Positions 51,084 to 60,838 of a DNA stretch of 64,000 nucleotides are shown here, piece by piece. Origin of the DNA: Actinomycetota bacterium (GTDB lineage Bacteria > Actinomycetota > Acidimicrobiia > Acidimicrobiales > JAJPHE01); contig DAHUYE010000008.1 of assembly GCA_027315345.1 (NCBI GenBank), forward strand, positions 119,265 through 183,264, given 5' to 3'. The notes under the pieces are model-generated. The model worked only from the letters and a program-made list of their open reading frames with translations, had not been told where the DNA came from and ran no database searches. Numbering within the stretch: the first letter of the stretch is position 1; each line of letters begins with the position of its first letter. A program made the translations under genes and the position numbers.

Positions 51084-52247
51084 TCAGACCATGGGGTCGG
51101 TCGGATTCAGGCCCAGGATGACGTTGGAGTAGCTGAACAGGGCCCGCTCCAGGGAGTTGATGGTGTGGTGCCGGGCGGCGTGAGCGTCCCGCCAGATGCG
51201 CTGCATGGGGTTGGAGGTCAGGATGGCCCCGGCCCCGGCTCGGTCGAAGATGTCGTCGATGGCGGCCACGGCCCGGGTGGTGCCCAGGACCTGGTCCCGG
51301 CGAGCCGCGGCCCGCTCCTCCAGGGTCGGCTCCTGGCCGGCTTGCACCTTGGCGTACATGTCGGTGAGGGTCTGGAACAGCAAGGCCCGGCAGGCGGCTA
51401 TCTCCCGGGCCGCCTCCCCGATGGCGGCGATGGTGTAGGGGTCATCCAGAGCCTTGCCCCAGACCTTGGAGACCCGCTCGCGGGTGTAGTCCAGGGTCTC
51501 GGCCAGCATGCCCTCGGCCATGCCGATGATGGGGCCGGTGATGGCATAGGAGAACAGGGTGGCGAAGGGGAGGCGGAACAGCGGGGAGGTGTTGACCTCC
51601 AGGCCCGGGGAGGTCCAGGTGAACATCCGCACCAGGTCCAAGGTGCGGTACTCGGGGACGAACATCTCCTCCACCACGATGTCGTTGCTGCCCGTGCCCC
51701 GCAGGCCGACGGTGTCCCAGACGTCGTTGACGGTGTACTCGCCCCGGCGCAACAGGGTGTTGCGCTGGCCGACCACCTTGTCCTCCTCGTTGACGACCGG
51801 CGTCCCCAGGATGACCCACTGGCAGTGATCGGAACCGGAGGAGAAGCTCCACCGACCGCTCAGCTGGTAGCCGCCCTCGACCGGCTTGAGCTTTCCGCCC
51901 GGCATGTAGGAAGAGCTGACCCAGGTCTCATCGTCTTCGCCCCAGATCTCCTGCTGGACCCGGTCGTCCCAGTGGGCGATCTGCCAGGGGTGCACGCCGA
52001 CTACCCCGGACACCCACCCGGCCGAACCGCAGGCGGCGGCGGTGGCCAGGACGCATTCGTAAAACAGGCGGGGCTCGGCCTCGTAACCGCCGTAACGCTT
52101 GGGCTGCAGGAGTTTGGCCATCCCGGTGGCCTTCATGTCCTTGACCGTCGCCTCCGGCAGGCGCCGGAGGGACTCGCCCTCGGTGGAGCGCTCCCGCAGG
52201 GTCGGGGCCAGGGCGCGGACAGCTTCGAGAACTTCTTCGGGGGCCAT
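51084..52247 (-). CDS. hsaA: HsaA, 3-HSA hydroxylase oxygenase component
   Basis: A 387-residue acyl-CoA-dehydrogenase-fold flavin monooxygenase that hydroxylates 3-HSA to the catechol 3,4-DHSA. The segments GVHPWQIAHWDDRVQQEIW, LSGRWSFSSGSDHCQWVILG and VGLRGTGSNDIVVEEMFVP follow Rv3570c closely. It needs a flavin reductase (HsaB), which is not found in the window. The ATG at 52247 has GAAGG upstream. It follows hsaC after 20 bases and is the last steroid gene before the MarR-IclR pair. Confidence 0.87.
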   Translation of the reverse strand: MAPEEVLEAVRALAPTLRERSTEGESLRRLPEATVKDMKATGMAKLLQPKRYGGYEAEPRLFYECVLATAAACGSAGWVSGVVGVHPWQIAHWDDRVQQEIWGEDDETWVSSSYMPGGKLKPVEGGYQLSGRWSFSSGSDHCQWVILGTPVVNEEDKVVGQRNTLLRRGEYTVNDVWDTVGLRGTGSNDIVVEEMFVPEYRTLDLVRMFTWTSPGLEVNTSPLFRLPFATLFSYAITGPIIGMAEGMLAETLDYTRERVSKVWGKALDDPYTIAAIGEAAREIAACRALLFQTLTDMYAKVQAGQEPTLEERAAARRDQVLGTTRAVAAIDDIFDRAGAGAILTSNPMQRIWRDAHAARHHTINSLERALFSYSNVILGLNPTDPMV

Positions 52248-52267
52248 CTGGGATTCCTTCCGATTGC

Positions 52268-53134
52268 TCAGCGGCGCGGGGGCTTGTGGCCCCACAGGCT
52301 GCCCTTGGTTATCTCGTAGGTCGTCTCCGGCTCCTCGACGGCCAGGCCGCCCCAGCCGAACTCCACCATCACCCCATCCGGGCTCAGGCAGTAGAAGGAG
52401 ACCATGTGGTCGTTGGTGTGCCGGCCCAGGGTCATGGCGATGGGGACCTTCTGCTCGTGGCAGCGGTCGTAGGCCATTCCCACGTCATCGAGCTCGACGG
52501 CCTCGACCATCACATGGACCAGACCCCCCGGCATCGGCATGTTGACCAGGCCCAGGGTGTGATGGCGGGGATTGCAGCCGAGGAAGTGGATGCCCATCTG
52601 GGTGGCGCCCAGATCCATGCGCATGGTGTTGCGCCGGGCAAATCCCAGGGCCCGGCGGTAGAAGTCCACCGAGGGCTCCAGGTCCTCCACCCCCAACACC
52701 ACGTGACCCATCCCCTGGGCTCCGGTGACGAAGCCGGACACCAGCGGGGTCTGGAGCCGGACGTGGTCGAGGATAGGACCGTGGTACAGCTCCACCGGGA
52801 TCCCGGCTGGGTCCTCCAGCTTCACCAGACCGGTCACCAGCCGGGCCGCCGCCTCCTCCTCCGAGCCGGCCACCACCTTGACCCCGGCGTACTCCAGCCC
52901 GGTGGCCATCACCTCCAGTTCGATGTCATCGGTGACCTCGAATCCGAGGGAGACCTGGGGCTCGGTCCCGGGCGTAACCACCAGGCGGTAGGGCCGGTCA
53001 TCGTTGCGGAAATAGAGGCTGTCCGGATCGGGACCGCTGACCGACATGAGTCCCAGGATGCCGGTGGCGAAATCCCGCCAGGCCTCGGCCTGGGGCGTCG
53101 TCCAGCGGATGTAGCCCAGCGAGCGAACCGGCAT
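52268..53134 (-). CDS. hsaC: HsaC, extradiol dioxygenase of 3,4-DHSA
   Basis: A 288-residue type I extradiol dioxygenase (two vicinal-oxygen-chelate modules). The iron ligands are H144 in GMGHVVLG, H207 in LVHVMVEA and E258 in VMVEFGW; H243 and Y248 are the usual active-site acid/base residues. It cleaves the steroid-derived catechol ring next to the hydroxyls. Neighbours hsaA and hsaD fix the role. AAAGGACGG precedes the ATG. Confidence 0.87.
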   Translation of the reverse strand: MPVRSLGYIRWTTPQAEAWRDFATGILGLMSVSGPDPDSLYFRNDDRPYRLVVTPGTEPQVSLGFEVTDDIELEVMATGLEYAGVKVVAGSEEEAAARLVTGLVKLEDPAGIPVELYHGPILDHVRLQTPLVSGFVTGAQGMGHVVLGVEDLEPSVDFYRRALGFARRNTMRMDLGATQMGIHFLGCNPRHHTLGLVNMPMPGGLVHVMVEAVELDDVGMAYDRCHEQKVPIAMTLGRHTNDHMVSFYCLSPDGVMVEFGWGGLAVEEPETTYEITKGSLWGHKPPRR

Positions 53135-53160
53135 GCTTCCGTCCTTTCCGTCCGCCCGGC

Positions 53161-54012
53161 TCAGGCCGGCCGGGTCAGGAACTCGATCACGACCCGTTCG
53201 AACTCGTCCTTACGCTCCACCTGGGCCCAGTGACCGCAGCGGGAGAAGACGTGCAGCTCGGCCCGGGGTAGGCGCCGGAAGGCGAACAGGGCCTGCTCGA
53301 AGGGCAGCATCCGGTCATCCCGGCCCCACGTGATGAGGGTGGGGGCGGCTATGTGGTCGGCCCGGGCGTAGAGAGGGACCTCCTCGGGGAATTGTCCGAG
53401 GCTCATGAAGATCGACAGGGCCGACTCGATGGCCCCGGGCTGCATGGCGTTGGCCAGCCGCTCATCGATCAGTTCATCGTCGACCACCTTCTTATTGGCC
53501 ACCATGCAGTCGACCCAGGCCACCATTCCCTCCCGGGACGGATTCATCATGAACTCGGCCAGCCGCTTGGCCCCCTCGCTGGGATCGGGATTGAAGAGGC
53601 TGACGGCCAGGCCCCCCGGACCCATCAGGACCAGGCGCTCGACCCGGTCGGGGTGGGCCAGGGCGAACTCGGCGGCGGCGTAGCCGCCCATGGAGTTGCC
53701 CAGCAGGGAGGTCCTCTCCACTCCCAGCTGGTCCAGCAGGAAGCGGACCGAGTCGGCGGCCACCCGGGGGTAGGCCCGCTCGTACTGGCGCCGGCCCGAC
53801 CGGCCGAAGCCGGGCATATCCGGGACGATGGTGCGGAACCGCTCGGCCAGTACGGGCAGATTGCCCTTGAAGTTGGACCAGCCGCTGACCCCGGGACCGG
53901 AGCCGTGCAGCATGACCAGGGGCGGACCGTGGCCGGCCTCGTGGTAGTGCAACTCGTATTCCCCGTCCAGCCGGCGGCTGGTCGACTCGAAGTCCAGCTG
54001 GGCGGTGCTCAC
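53161..54012 (-). CDS. hsaD: HsaD, meta-cleavage product hydrolase
   Basis: A 283-residue alpha/beta hydrolase of the MhpC/BphD type. The nucleophile S107 is in GNSMGG, the acid D233 in GRDDRMLP and the catalytic H261 in CGHWAQ. The oxyanion region is MLHGSGPG. It hydrolyses the C-C bond of 4,9-DSHA to release HIP precursor DOHNAA and a C5 dienoate. The start is a GTG. It lies between an SDR and hsaC in a gene set read right to left. Confidence 0.87.
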   Translation of the reverse strand: MSTAQLDFESTSRRLDGEYELHYHEAGHGPPLVMLHGSGPGVSGWSNFKGNLPVLAERFRTIVPDMPGFGRSGRRQYERAYPRVAADSVRFLLDQLGVERTSLLGNSMGGYAAAEFALAHPDRVERLVLMGPGGLAVSLFNPDPSEGAKRLAEFMMNPSREGMVAWVDCMVANKKVVDDELIDERLANAMQPGAIESALSIFMSLGQFPEEVPLYARADHIAAPTLITWGRDDRMLPFEQALFAFRRLPRAELHVFSRCGHWAQVERKDEFERVVIEFLTRPA

Positions 54013-54085
54013 TCGGCTGGGACGCTACCCCTGGCAGCCGGGCCGGGGCGGGTGGCCGAACCGCATGTCCCGGTGACCGGAAGCC

Positions 54086-54856
54086 TCAGCAATGGGTGCC
54101 GGCATCAACCCGGATGGTGACGCCGGTGATGTGACGGCCTTCATCAGACAGCAGGGTGGCGGCCAGGCCGGCCAGATCCTCGGGACTGCCGAAGTGCCCG
54201 TTGAGGGGCATCAGGCGCATGATGTTCTTCATGTCAGCGTCGGCCGGCAGTTCCAGGGCGTCGACCATCGGGGTGGAGATGCCCCCGGGGGCCACTGCCA
54301 CCACCCGGAGACCGGCCTTGGCGTACTCGGCGGCCAGGGTCTGGGTCAGGGCCGACACCCCCCCCTTGCTGGCGGCGTAGGCGGCCATGTAGGGATGGCC
54401 GAAGGACGCCGCCGTGGAACTGAAGTTGAGGATCGCCCCCTTGGCCTCCAGCAGGGCCGGGAGGGCAGCCCGGATGACCAGGAAAGTCCCGGTCAGATTC
54501 ACCTTCAACACCCGGTCCCAGATCTCGGTGGTGCACTCGGCGGTGTGAACGGCCCGCAGAATCCCGGCCGCATTCACCAGGGCGTCGAGACCGCCCTGGC
54601 GGCTGATCACCTCCGCCACCACCGAGTCCACGGCCGCCTCATCGGCCACGTCCAGCACGGCGGTGTGGAACCGATCGGCCCAGCCCTCCTCCCGGGCCCG
54701 GCCGGCCACCTCCTCCAGGCCGGGGGCGGAGACGTCCGAGGCCGTCACCCTCCCGCCTTCGGCGGCCAGGCGCAGGGCGATGGCCCGGCCCATGCCGGAG
54801 CCGGCCCCGGTCACCAGGCAGCTCTTATCGGTGAACCTGTCTGCCACCCGGGTCAT
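54086..54856 (-). CDS. short-chain dehydrogenase/reductase
   Basis: A 256-residue classical SDR. It shows TGAGSGMGRA, NAAG, ILNFSSTAASFGHPYMAAYAASK (Ser, Tyr, Lys) and TGVTIRVDAGTHC at the end. AGGAGGAG lies three bases before the ATG. It sits between fadD3 and hsaD, so a hydroxysteroid or hydroxyacyl-CoA dehydrogenase role is likely. I cannot assign a named step. Confidence 0.83.
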   Translation of the reverse strand: MTRVADRFTDKSCLVTGAGSGMGRAIALRLAAEGGRVTASDVSAPGLEEVAGRAREEGWADRFHTAVLDVADEAAVDSVVAEVISRQGGLDALVNAAGILRAVHTAECTTEIWDRVLKVNLTGTFLVIRAALPALLEAKGAILNFSSTAASFGHPYMAAYAASKGGVSALTQTLAAEYAKAGLRVVAVAPGGISTPMVDALELPADADMKNIMRLMPLNGHFGSPEDLAGLAATLLSDEGRHITGVTIRVDAGTHC

Positions 54857-54919
54857 GGTCTCCTCCTCGTTCCGTCGACCGTCCTCCGGCCGCCCGTCGT
54901 CATCGCCTGCTCCGAGCCA

Positions 54920-56533
54920 TCAGGGCTGTCCCGCCCGCTGGCGCAGTTCGTACTTGAGAACCTTCCCGCTGGCGTTGAGCGGTAGGGCATCCACCAGCAC
55001 CACCCGCCGGGGGACCTTGTAGTTGGCCATCTCCCGGCGGGCCCAGTCACGCACCGCCTCGGCGTCCAGGCCGGAGTCCCGGGCCGGGACCACATAGGCC
55101 ACGCCCACCTCGCCCATACGCTCGTCCGGCACGCCGACCACCGCCGCCTGGGCGATGTCGGGGTGGTGCAACAGCAGGTTTTCCACCTCAGCCGGATAGA
55201 CGTTGAAGCCCCCGACTATGAACATGTCCTTTTTACGGTCGGTGATGCGGATGTTGCCGCCTTCGTCCATGGTCCCGATGTCACCGGTGTGCAGCCAGCC
55301 ATCGGTGTCGATGGCTTCGGCCGTTGCCCCCGGATCCTCGAAGTAGCCGGGCATCACGTTGTAGCCCCGGCACAGGATCTCCCCCGGTTCCCCGGCCGGC
55401 CGGGACCGACCGGAGTCATCCACCACCTTCACCTCCACCCCGCTGAAGGCCCGGCCCGAGGTGAGGGCGATGGTCTCCACCGGATCACTGCGCCGGCAGG
55501 CGCTGATGCAACCGCAGGACTCGGTCAACCCGTAGGCGGTCAGGACGGCTTCGAACCCGAGGTCGTCCAGGATGCGCCGCACCAGCTCGGTGGGGATCAC
55601 GGCGGCGCCGGTCACGGCCAGACGCAGACTGGACAGATCGGCCGAACCCCGCCGGGGGTGGTCGAGCAGGGACTGATACAGGGTGGGCGGCCCGGGGATG
55701 ACCGAGATGCGCTCGGCGGTGACCGCGTCCAACACGGCGTCGGCGTCGAAGGACGCCAGCGGCAGCATGGTGGCTCCGGTCATGAGGCAGGCCAGTATCC
55801 CGGCCTTGTAGCCGAAGGTGTGGGACATGGGGTTCACGATCAGGTAGCGGTCCCCGGCCCGCAGGCCCACGATGTCGGCCCACTCCCGGAACACCCGCAA
55901 GCTCTGGCCCTGCAGGGCGATGACGCCTTTGGGGTTGCCCGTGGTGCCGGAGGTGAACATCAGATCGGACATGTCGGTGGCGACCACGCCGTCGGTGCGG
56001 GCGGACACGGCGGTGGGGGCGACATCGGCACCCCGCTCCAGGAACTCCTCCCAGCCGATCCATCCCTCCGGGGCGGCGGCGCCGGAGCCGAAGCAGACCC
56101 GATGACGCAGGGCGGGCAGGTCCTGTTCCTCCAGCAGGACCGGGTAATCCGTGCCCAGGAAGTGACCGGCCGCCACCAGCACCGTGGCCCGGCAGCGGCC
56201 CAGGATGTAGGCCGCCTCCCGGCCCTTGTAGCGGGTGGACAGGGGCACCAGCACGCCCCCGGCGGCCTGGACCCCGAGCATGGCCACGATCCAGTCCAGC
56301 CCGTTGGGGGCCCACAGCCCGACCCGGTCGCCCGGATTGACCCCGGCGGCCAGGAAGGCCCGGGCGGCGCGGTGGCTCAGTTCCCCCAGCTCGGCCCAGG
56401 AGACGGCCACCCGGGCCCGGCCGGTGGCGGCGTCAGCCGGTTCGACCACCGCCTCCCCCGGTCCGTGGTGAGCGAAGGCCCACCCGGCCATAGCCGGGAT
56501 GCTGGGCCACTCCGAATCCTGGCCGGCGCTCAC
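54920..56533 (-). CDS. fadD3: FadD3, HIP-CoA synthetase
   Basis: A 537-residue ANL acyl-CoA ligase. Motifs are FTSGTTGNPKGV, TAYGLTESCG, HTGDIGTMDEGGNIRITDRKKDM (split by function) and NASGKVLKYELR. The segments HTFGYKAGILACLMTGAT, PGPPTLYQSLLDHP and FIVGGFNVYPAEVE resemble Rv3561 (FadD3). FadD3 makes the CoA ester of HIP, the bicyclic propionate left after the A/B rings are removed. The GTG overlaps the upstream SDR stop (GTGA). Confidence 0.86.
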   Translation of the reverse strand: MSAGQDSEWPSIPAMAGWAFAHHGPGEAVVEPADAATGRARVAVSWAELGELSHRAARAFLAAGVNPGDRVGLWAPNGLDWIVAMLGVQAAGGVLVPLSTRYKGREAAYILGRCRATVLVAAGHFLGTDYPVLLEEQDLPALRHRVCFGSGAAAPEGWIGWEEFLERGADVAPTAVSARTDGVVATDMSDLMFTSGTTGNPKGVIALQGQSLRVFREWADIVGLRAGDRYLIVNPMSHTFGYKAGILACLMTGATMLPLASFDADAVLDAVTAERISVIPGPPTLYQSLLDHPRRGSADLSSLRLAVTGAAVIPTELVRRILDDLGFEAVLTAYGLTESCGCISACRRSDPVETIALTSGRAFSGVEVKVVDDSGRSRPAGEPGEILCRGYNVMPGYFEDPGATAEAIDTDGWLHTGDIGTMDEGGNIRITDRKKDMFIVGGFNVYPAEVENLLLHHPDIAQAAVVGVPDERMGEVGVAYVVPARDSGLDAEAVRDWARREMANYKVPRRVVLVDALPLNASGKVLKYELRQRAGQP

Positions 56534-57456
56534 GCGGATGGACCGGCGCCGTAGACGGGGGCGGGCTCCGGGGCCGTCTCCAGGAGCGAACGGACCGCCG
56601 GTCCCAACTCGGCGGCGTCCCAGCGGCCCGGTCGGGACTGGGCCGGACCGTGCTGCCAGCCGTCGGCCACCGATACCACTCCCCCTTCGATCTCGAAGAC
56701 GCGCCCGGTCACCCCGGCCGAGTCGGCTGAGGCCAGCCAGGCCACCAGGGGCGAGACGTTGTCCGGCGCCATCGGGTCAAAGGCCTCCGGGTCCTCGGGC
56801 CGGGCCATGGTGGCGGCGAAGACGGCTTCGGTCATGCGGGTGCGGGCGGCCGGGCAGATGGCATTGGCGGTCACGCCGTAGCGGGCCAGCTCGGCCGCCT
56901 GGACCAGGGTCAGGCCCAGGATCCCGGCCTTGGCGGCGGAGTACACGGCTTGGCCCACCGAACCCATCAGACCGGCCCCCGAGGTGGTGTTGATGATGCG
57001 GGCGTCGGGGCGGGCCCCGGCCTTGGCCTCATCCCGCCAGCCCGCCGCCGCCCACCGGGCCACGGCGAAATGACCCTTCATATGCACCCGCACCACCGCG
57101 TCCCACTCCTCCTCGGTGGCGTTGACGAACATGCGGTCCCGCAGGAAGCCGGCGTTGTTGACGACGACGTCCAGGCGACCGAAGGCCTCCCGGGCGGCGG
57201 CCACCAGCCGCCGGGCACCGTCCCAGTCGGCCACGTCCTCCCCGTTGGCGATGGCCTGCCCACCGGTGCGGCGGATGACGTCCACCACCTCCCCGGCCGG
57301 CCCGTCCGAACGCCCGGTTCCGTCCAGCTCGGCCCCGAGGTCATTGACGACCACGGCCGCCCCCTGGGCGGCCAGCTCCAGGGCATGGGCCCGGCCCAGG
57401 CCCCGGCCGGCGCCGGTCACGATGGCCACCCGCCCATCGCACAGGCCGCTGCTCAC
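56530..57456 (-). CDS. SDR similar to Rv3548c/HSD17B4 type
   Basis: A 308-residue SDR with TGAGRGLGRAHA, NDLGAELDGTGRS, NNAGFLRDRMF and the catalytic INTTSGAGLMGSVGQAVYSAAK. Length and the DxGxxxxGTGR insertion fit the multifunctional-enzyme-type 3-hydroxyacyl-CoA dehydrogenases and Rv3548c. It probably acts on a CoA ester of the steroid degradation path. The GTG overlaps the upstream hydratase-like stop, and its own stop overlaps fadD3. Confidence 0.83.
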   Translation of the reverse strand: MSSGLCDGRVAIVTGAGRGLGRAHALELAAQGAAVVVNDLGAELDGTGRSDGPAGEVVDVIRRTGGQAIANGEDVADWDGARRLVAAAREAFGRLDVVVNNAGFLRDRMFVNATEEEWDAVVRVHMKGHFAVARWAAAGWRDEAKAGARPDARIINTTSGAGLMGSVGQAVYSAAKAGILGLTLVQAAELARYGVTANAICPAARTRMTEAVFAATMARPEDPEAFDPMAPDNVSPLVAWLASADSAGVTGRVFEIEGGVVSVADGWQHGPAQSRPGRWDAAELGPAVRSLLETAPEPAPVYGAGPSA

Positions 57457-58028
57457 GGGCCGACCCGCAGGCTGACCGTTCCCAGGTGCCCGAAGCCGGC
57501 CGTGAGGTGCGAGCCGGCCGGGACCGGCAGCGGGGCGGTCCAGCGCCCGCTGAAGATCATCGCCCCGGCCGCCAAACCGCCGCCCCGACTGGCCGCCGCC
57601 ACGGCCGCGGCCGGGTGCCCGGCCGCCGACGCTCCGCAGGCGGTCGCCAGCTGCTGGCCGCCGACCTCCAGGAGCAGGCCGACCAGACCCAGATTGAGAC
57701 CGGCCGCCGGCACCAGCCGGGGCCCGGTCACCAGGCCGATGGGCATCCCGTCGGCGGCGGAGATTTCCACCCCGGCCATGACCGACACCCCGCAAGCCAT
57801 GACCGACAGGGCCGAGACCGGCCCGGGGTCGAGGGCCCGGTCCAGGACCAGGAAGAGGCCGGCCGAGGCCAGGACCCCGTCCGGGTCGCCCCCCGCCGGG
57901 CTGAGCCGGGCGCCGTCGGGTTGCACCGTCTCCGGATTCACAACGCAGAGGGCCCAGCCGGTGGCGGACAGAGGCGCAACGGCCCCGGTGGGGTGGGCGC
58001 AGAGGACCGCCCCGGAAGCCGGCGCCAC
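57453..58028 (-). CDS. short hydratase-like protein lacking metal ligands
   Basis: A 191-residue relative of 2-hydroxypenta-2,4-dienoate hydratase. The C-terminal half is recognisable (ACGASAAGHPAAAVAAASRG, LGTVSLRVGP), but it is about 70 residues shorter than the family. Of the three glutamate metal ligands seen in the full-length paralog at 60014 (E105, E107, E138), only the third is kept, in AGVEISAADG. The first two positions fall in LASAGLFLVL and are not acidic. It may be inactive, a regulatory partner, or work by another mechanism. The GTG at 58028 follows hsaF closely; a CTG or upstream start cannot be excluded. Confidence 0.6.
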   Translation of the reverse strand: MAPASGAVLCAHPTGAVAPLSATGWALCVVNPETVQPDGARLSPAGGDPDGVLASAGLFLVLDRALDPGPVSALSVMACGVSVMAGVEISAADGMPIGLVTGPRLVPAAGLNLGLVGLLLEVGGQQLATACGASAAGHPAAAVAAASRGGGLAAGAMIFSGRWTAPLPVPAGSHLTAGFGHLGTVSLRVGP

Positions 58029-58030
58029 GC

Positions 58031-59065
58031 CTAACCGCCCACCGGGGCCGCCGCGGCCAGGGAGGCGGCAATGTCGATGATCTGGTCCTCCTGGCCCCCC
58101 ACCAGCCGGCGCCGTCCGCACTCCATGAGGATGTCGGCGCCGGACACCCCGTAGCGCTCGGCGGCCCGGTAGGCGTGGCGCAGGAAGGACGAGTAGACCC
58201 CGGCGTAGCCCATGATCAAGGCCAGGCGGGAGAGGGTGGGTTCGGCCTCCATGATGGGCAGGACCACGTCCTCGGCCACGTCGAACATGGCCAGGGTGTC
58301 GACCCCGGTGCGGATGCCCAGCCGGTCGCACACCGCCACCAGGGCCTCGGTGGGCGTGTTGCCCGCCCCGGCCCCGAAGCGCCGGGTGCAGGCATCGATC
58401 TGCACGGCGCCGCTGCGGATGGCGATGATCGAGTTGGCCACCCCGAGGGCCAGGTTCTCGTGGCCGTGAAAGCCGACCTGGGCCTGGCTGCCGATCTCGG
58501 CCAGCACGGCCGCCACCCTGTCCCCGGTCTGCTCCAGTACCAGGGCCCCGGCCGAGTCCACCACATAGACGCACTGGCAGCCGGCGTCGACCATGATCCG
58601 GGCCTGGGCGGCTATGACCTCGGGGGGCTGGGAGTGGGCCATCATCAAGAAGCCCACCGTCTCCAGCCCGATCTCCCGGGCCAGGCCGAAGTGCTGCTCG
58701 GAGATGTCGGCCTCGGTGCAGTGAGTGGCGATGCGGACCACCGACACGCCGAGGTCGGCGATGGCCCGGATGTCATCCTTGGTGCCGACTCCCGGCAGCA
58801 TGAGGGCGGCTATGCGGGCCCGGCCGGCCGCCTCCACCGCCGCCTTCAGCAGTAGCCGCTCATCGGTGTGCGAGAAGCCGTAGTTGAACGAGGACCCACC
58901 CAGGCCGTCCCCGTGGGTCACCTCGATGACGGGCACGCCGGCGGCGTCCAGGGCGGAGACGATGGCCCGCACGTCGGCCTCGGTGAACTGGTGAGCCTGA
59001 GCGTGCGAGCCATCCCTTAGGGAGGAGTCGGTGATGCGGATGTCGAGTTGGTCGGAATAGGTCAT
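58031..59065 (-). CDS. hsaF: HsaF, 4-hydroxy-2-oxovalerate aldolase
   Basis: A 344-residue DRE-TIM metalloaldolase that splits 4-hydroxy-2-oxoacids into pyruvate and an aldehyde. The metal and substrate residues show in [10 protein letters not shown] (R17, D18, H21) and in GFHGHEN (H200, H202). The C-terminal communication domain ends with the QEDQIID region, typical for partner HsaG. The ATG overlaps the hsaG stop (ATGA), so the channelling pair is made together. Confidence 0.9.
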   Translation of the reverse strand: MTYSDQLDIRITDSSLRDGSHAQAHQFTEADVRAIVSALDAAGVPVIEVTHGDGLGGSSFNYGFSHTDERLLLKAAVEAAGRARIAALMLPGVGTKDDIRAIADLGVSVVRIATHCTEADISEQHFGLAREIGLETVGFLMMAHSQPPEVIAAQARIMVDAGCQCVYVVDSAGALVLEQTGDRVAAVLAEIGSQAQVGFHGHENLALGVANSIIAIRSGAVQIDACTRRFGAGAGNTPTEALVAVCDRLGIRTGVDTLAMFDVAEDVVLPIMEAEPTLSRLALIMGYAGVYSSFLRHAYRAAERYGVSGADILMECGRRRLVGGQEDQIIDIAASLAAAAPVGG

Positions 59066-59991
59066 CGGGCCTCCCCCGGCCCGGTGCCCACCGGGCGGCC
59101 GGCGAGCAGATGGCGGGCCATCTCCTCGCCCACCTTGGTGGCCGCCGCCGTCATGATGTCGAGGTTGCCGGAGTAGGCGGGCAGGTAGTCCCCGGCGCCT
59201 TCCACTTCGATGAAGACGGCCACCCGGGCATAGCCCGGGCCGCGGGGGGCGGGCGGATCGAACTGGGGGCGCTGGCGGAGCCGGTAGCCGGGGACGTAGG
59301 TCGCCACCTCGGCCACCACCGCCTCCACCGACGCCTCGATGGCATCGTGGTCGGCGTCGGTCGGGACGGCGCAGAAGATGGTGTCCTGCATGATGAGCGG
59401 CGGCTCGGCCGGGTTGAGCACGATGATGGCCTTGCCCCGCTCCGCCCCGCCCAGGACCTCGACGGCCCGGGCCGTGGTGCGGGTGAACTCATCGATGTTC
59501 TGCCTGGTGCCGGGGCCGGCCGAAGCCGACGCCACCGTGGCCACGATCTCGGCGTAGGGCACCGGGACGACCCGGGACACGGCGTAGACCATGGGGATGG
59601 TGGCCTGACCGCCGCAGGTGACCATGTTGACGTTGGGCTGGTCGAGATGACTGTGGAGATTGACGGGGGGGATGACGTAGGGCCCCCGGGCCGCCGGGGT
59701 CAGATCGATGGCCCGGATACCGGCTTCCTCGTAGCGCGGCGCATTGCGGACGTGGACGTAGGCGGACGTGGCCTCGAAGACCAGGTCGGGCCGGTCCGGT
59801 TGGCGCAGCAACCAGTCCACCCCCTCGGCCGATGCCTCCAGACCCAGGGCGGCGGCCCGGGCCAGTCCCTCCGAAGCCGGATCGACGCCGATCATCCAGC
59901 GGAGGTCGATCAGCTCGGAACGGATCAGCTTGTACATCAGGTCGGTGCCGATGTTGCCCGAACCGACTATGGCGGCGGTGACCGTCTCCAT
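59062..59991 (-). CDS. hsaG: HsaG, acylating aldehyde dehydrogenase
   Basis: Converts acetaldehyde or propionaldehyde from HsaF to the acyl-CoA with NAD+. The 309-residue protein has the Rossmann motif [14 protein letters not shown] and the catalytic cysteine C126 in [29 protein letters not shown] is the conserved linker to the dimer face. The ATG at 59991 is chosen because AGGAG lies five bases upstream; the GTG at 59994 directly before it is less well spaced. The gene order hsaE-hsaG-hsaF is that of mycobacteria. Confidence 0.9.
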   Translation of the reverse strand: METVTAAIVGSGNIGTDLMYKLIRSELIDLRWMIGVDPASEGLARAAALGLEASAEGVDWLLRQPDRPDLVFEATSAYVHVRNAPRYEEAGIRAIDLTPAARGPYVIPPVNLHSHLDQPNVNMVTCGGQATIPMVYAVSRVVPVPYAEIVATVASASAGPGTRQNIDEFTRTTARAVEVLGGAERGKAIIVLNPAEPPLIMQDTIFCAVPTDADHDAIEASVEAVVAEVATYVPGYRLRQRPQFDPPAPRGPGYARVAVFIEVEGAGDYLPAYSGNLDIMTAAATKVGEEMARHLLAGRPVGTGPGEAR

Positions 59992-60013
59992 CACTTCTCC
60001 TCGCTCCCCATCC

Positions 60014-60799
60014 TCAGGCGAACACGGCGCTGACCGGGCCGAGCTGGTCGAACTCGGCCCGGATGACGTCCCCGGCCGAGACCGGGATCATGCGGGTGCA
60101 GGCGCCTGGCATGATCACATGGCCGGGTTCGAGCCCGACCCCGAAGGCGGCCACCTTGTTGGCCAGCCAGGCCACCGCCACGGCCGGGTTGCCCAACACT
60201 GCGCCCGACGCCCCCGTCTCCATGACCTTACCGTTGGCCCTCAGGGCGGCGCCGATCAGGCGGATGTCGTCCAGCTCATCGACCCGGCTCGGGGAACCAC
60301 CCAGCACCACCGCCCCGGCGCTGGCGTTATCGGCGATGGTGTCGGCCAGCTTGATCCGCCAGTCGACCACCCTGGAGTCCACTATCTCGATGGCGGGCAG
60401 GACGAAGTCGGTGGCCCGCAGGACATCGGCCACGGTGACGCCGGGACCCTCCAAGGCCGCGCCCAGCACGAAGGCCACCTCGATCTCGACCCGGGGCTGG
60501 ATGAACCGGGAGGTGGCCACCGGCTCGCCTTCGAAGCAGAACATGTCAGCGAGGAGATGGCCGTAGTCGGGCTCGTCCACGCCGAGGAGCTGTTGCATGG
60601 CCCGGGCCGACAGACCGACCTTGTGGCCCTTGATCCCGGCACCGGCCCCGGTGCGCCGGGCGATGTTGTGGAGCTGGATCTGATAGGCGTCGGCCGGAGT
60701 GATCCCGGCGTAACGGTCGGTCAGGGGCTGAACCGGTATCCGGTCCGCCTGAGCCTGATGCAACTCCTCGGCGGCGGCCTTGAGTTCACTGGGTTGCAT
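60014..60799 (-). CDS. hsaE: HsaE, 2-hydroxyhexa/penta-2,4-dienoate hydratase
   Basis: A 261-residue MhpD/HsaE-type hydratase that adds water to the dienoate released by HsaD. The metal ligands E105 and E107 are in [11 protein letters not shown] and E138 in [10 protein letters not shown]. The conserved lysine is in GIKGHKVGL. The length is normal, in contrast to the short paralog at 57453. It is the first gene of the hsaE-hsaG-hsaF set, after an amidohydrolase gene. Confidence 0.9.
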   Translation of the reverse strand: MQPSELKAAAEELHQAQADRIPVQPLTDRYAGITPADAYQIQLHNIARRTGAGAGIKGHKVGLSARAMQQLLGVDEPDYGHLLADMFCFEGEPVATSRFIQPRVEIEVAFVLGAALEGPGVTVADVLRATDFVLPAIEIVDSRVVDWRIKLADTIADNASAGAVVLGGSPSRVDELDDIRLIGAALRANGKVMETGASGAVLGNPAVAVAWLANKVAAFGVGLEPGHVIMPGACTRMIPVSAGDVIRAEFDQLGPVSAVFA

Positions 60800-60838
60800 C
60801 GGACTCGCCCTCGTGCCGCCTCCCGTCCCGACGGGAGG

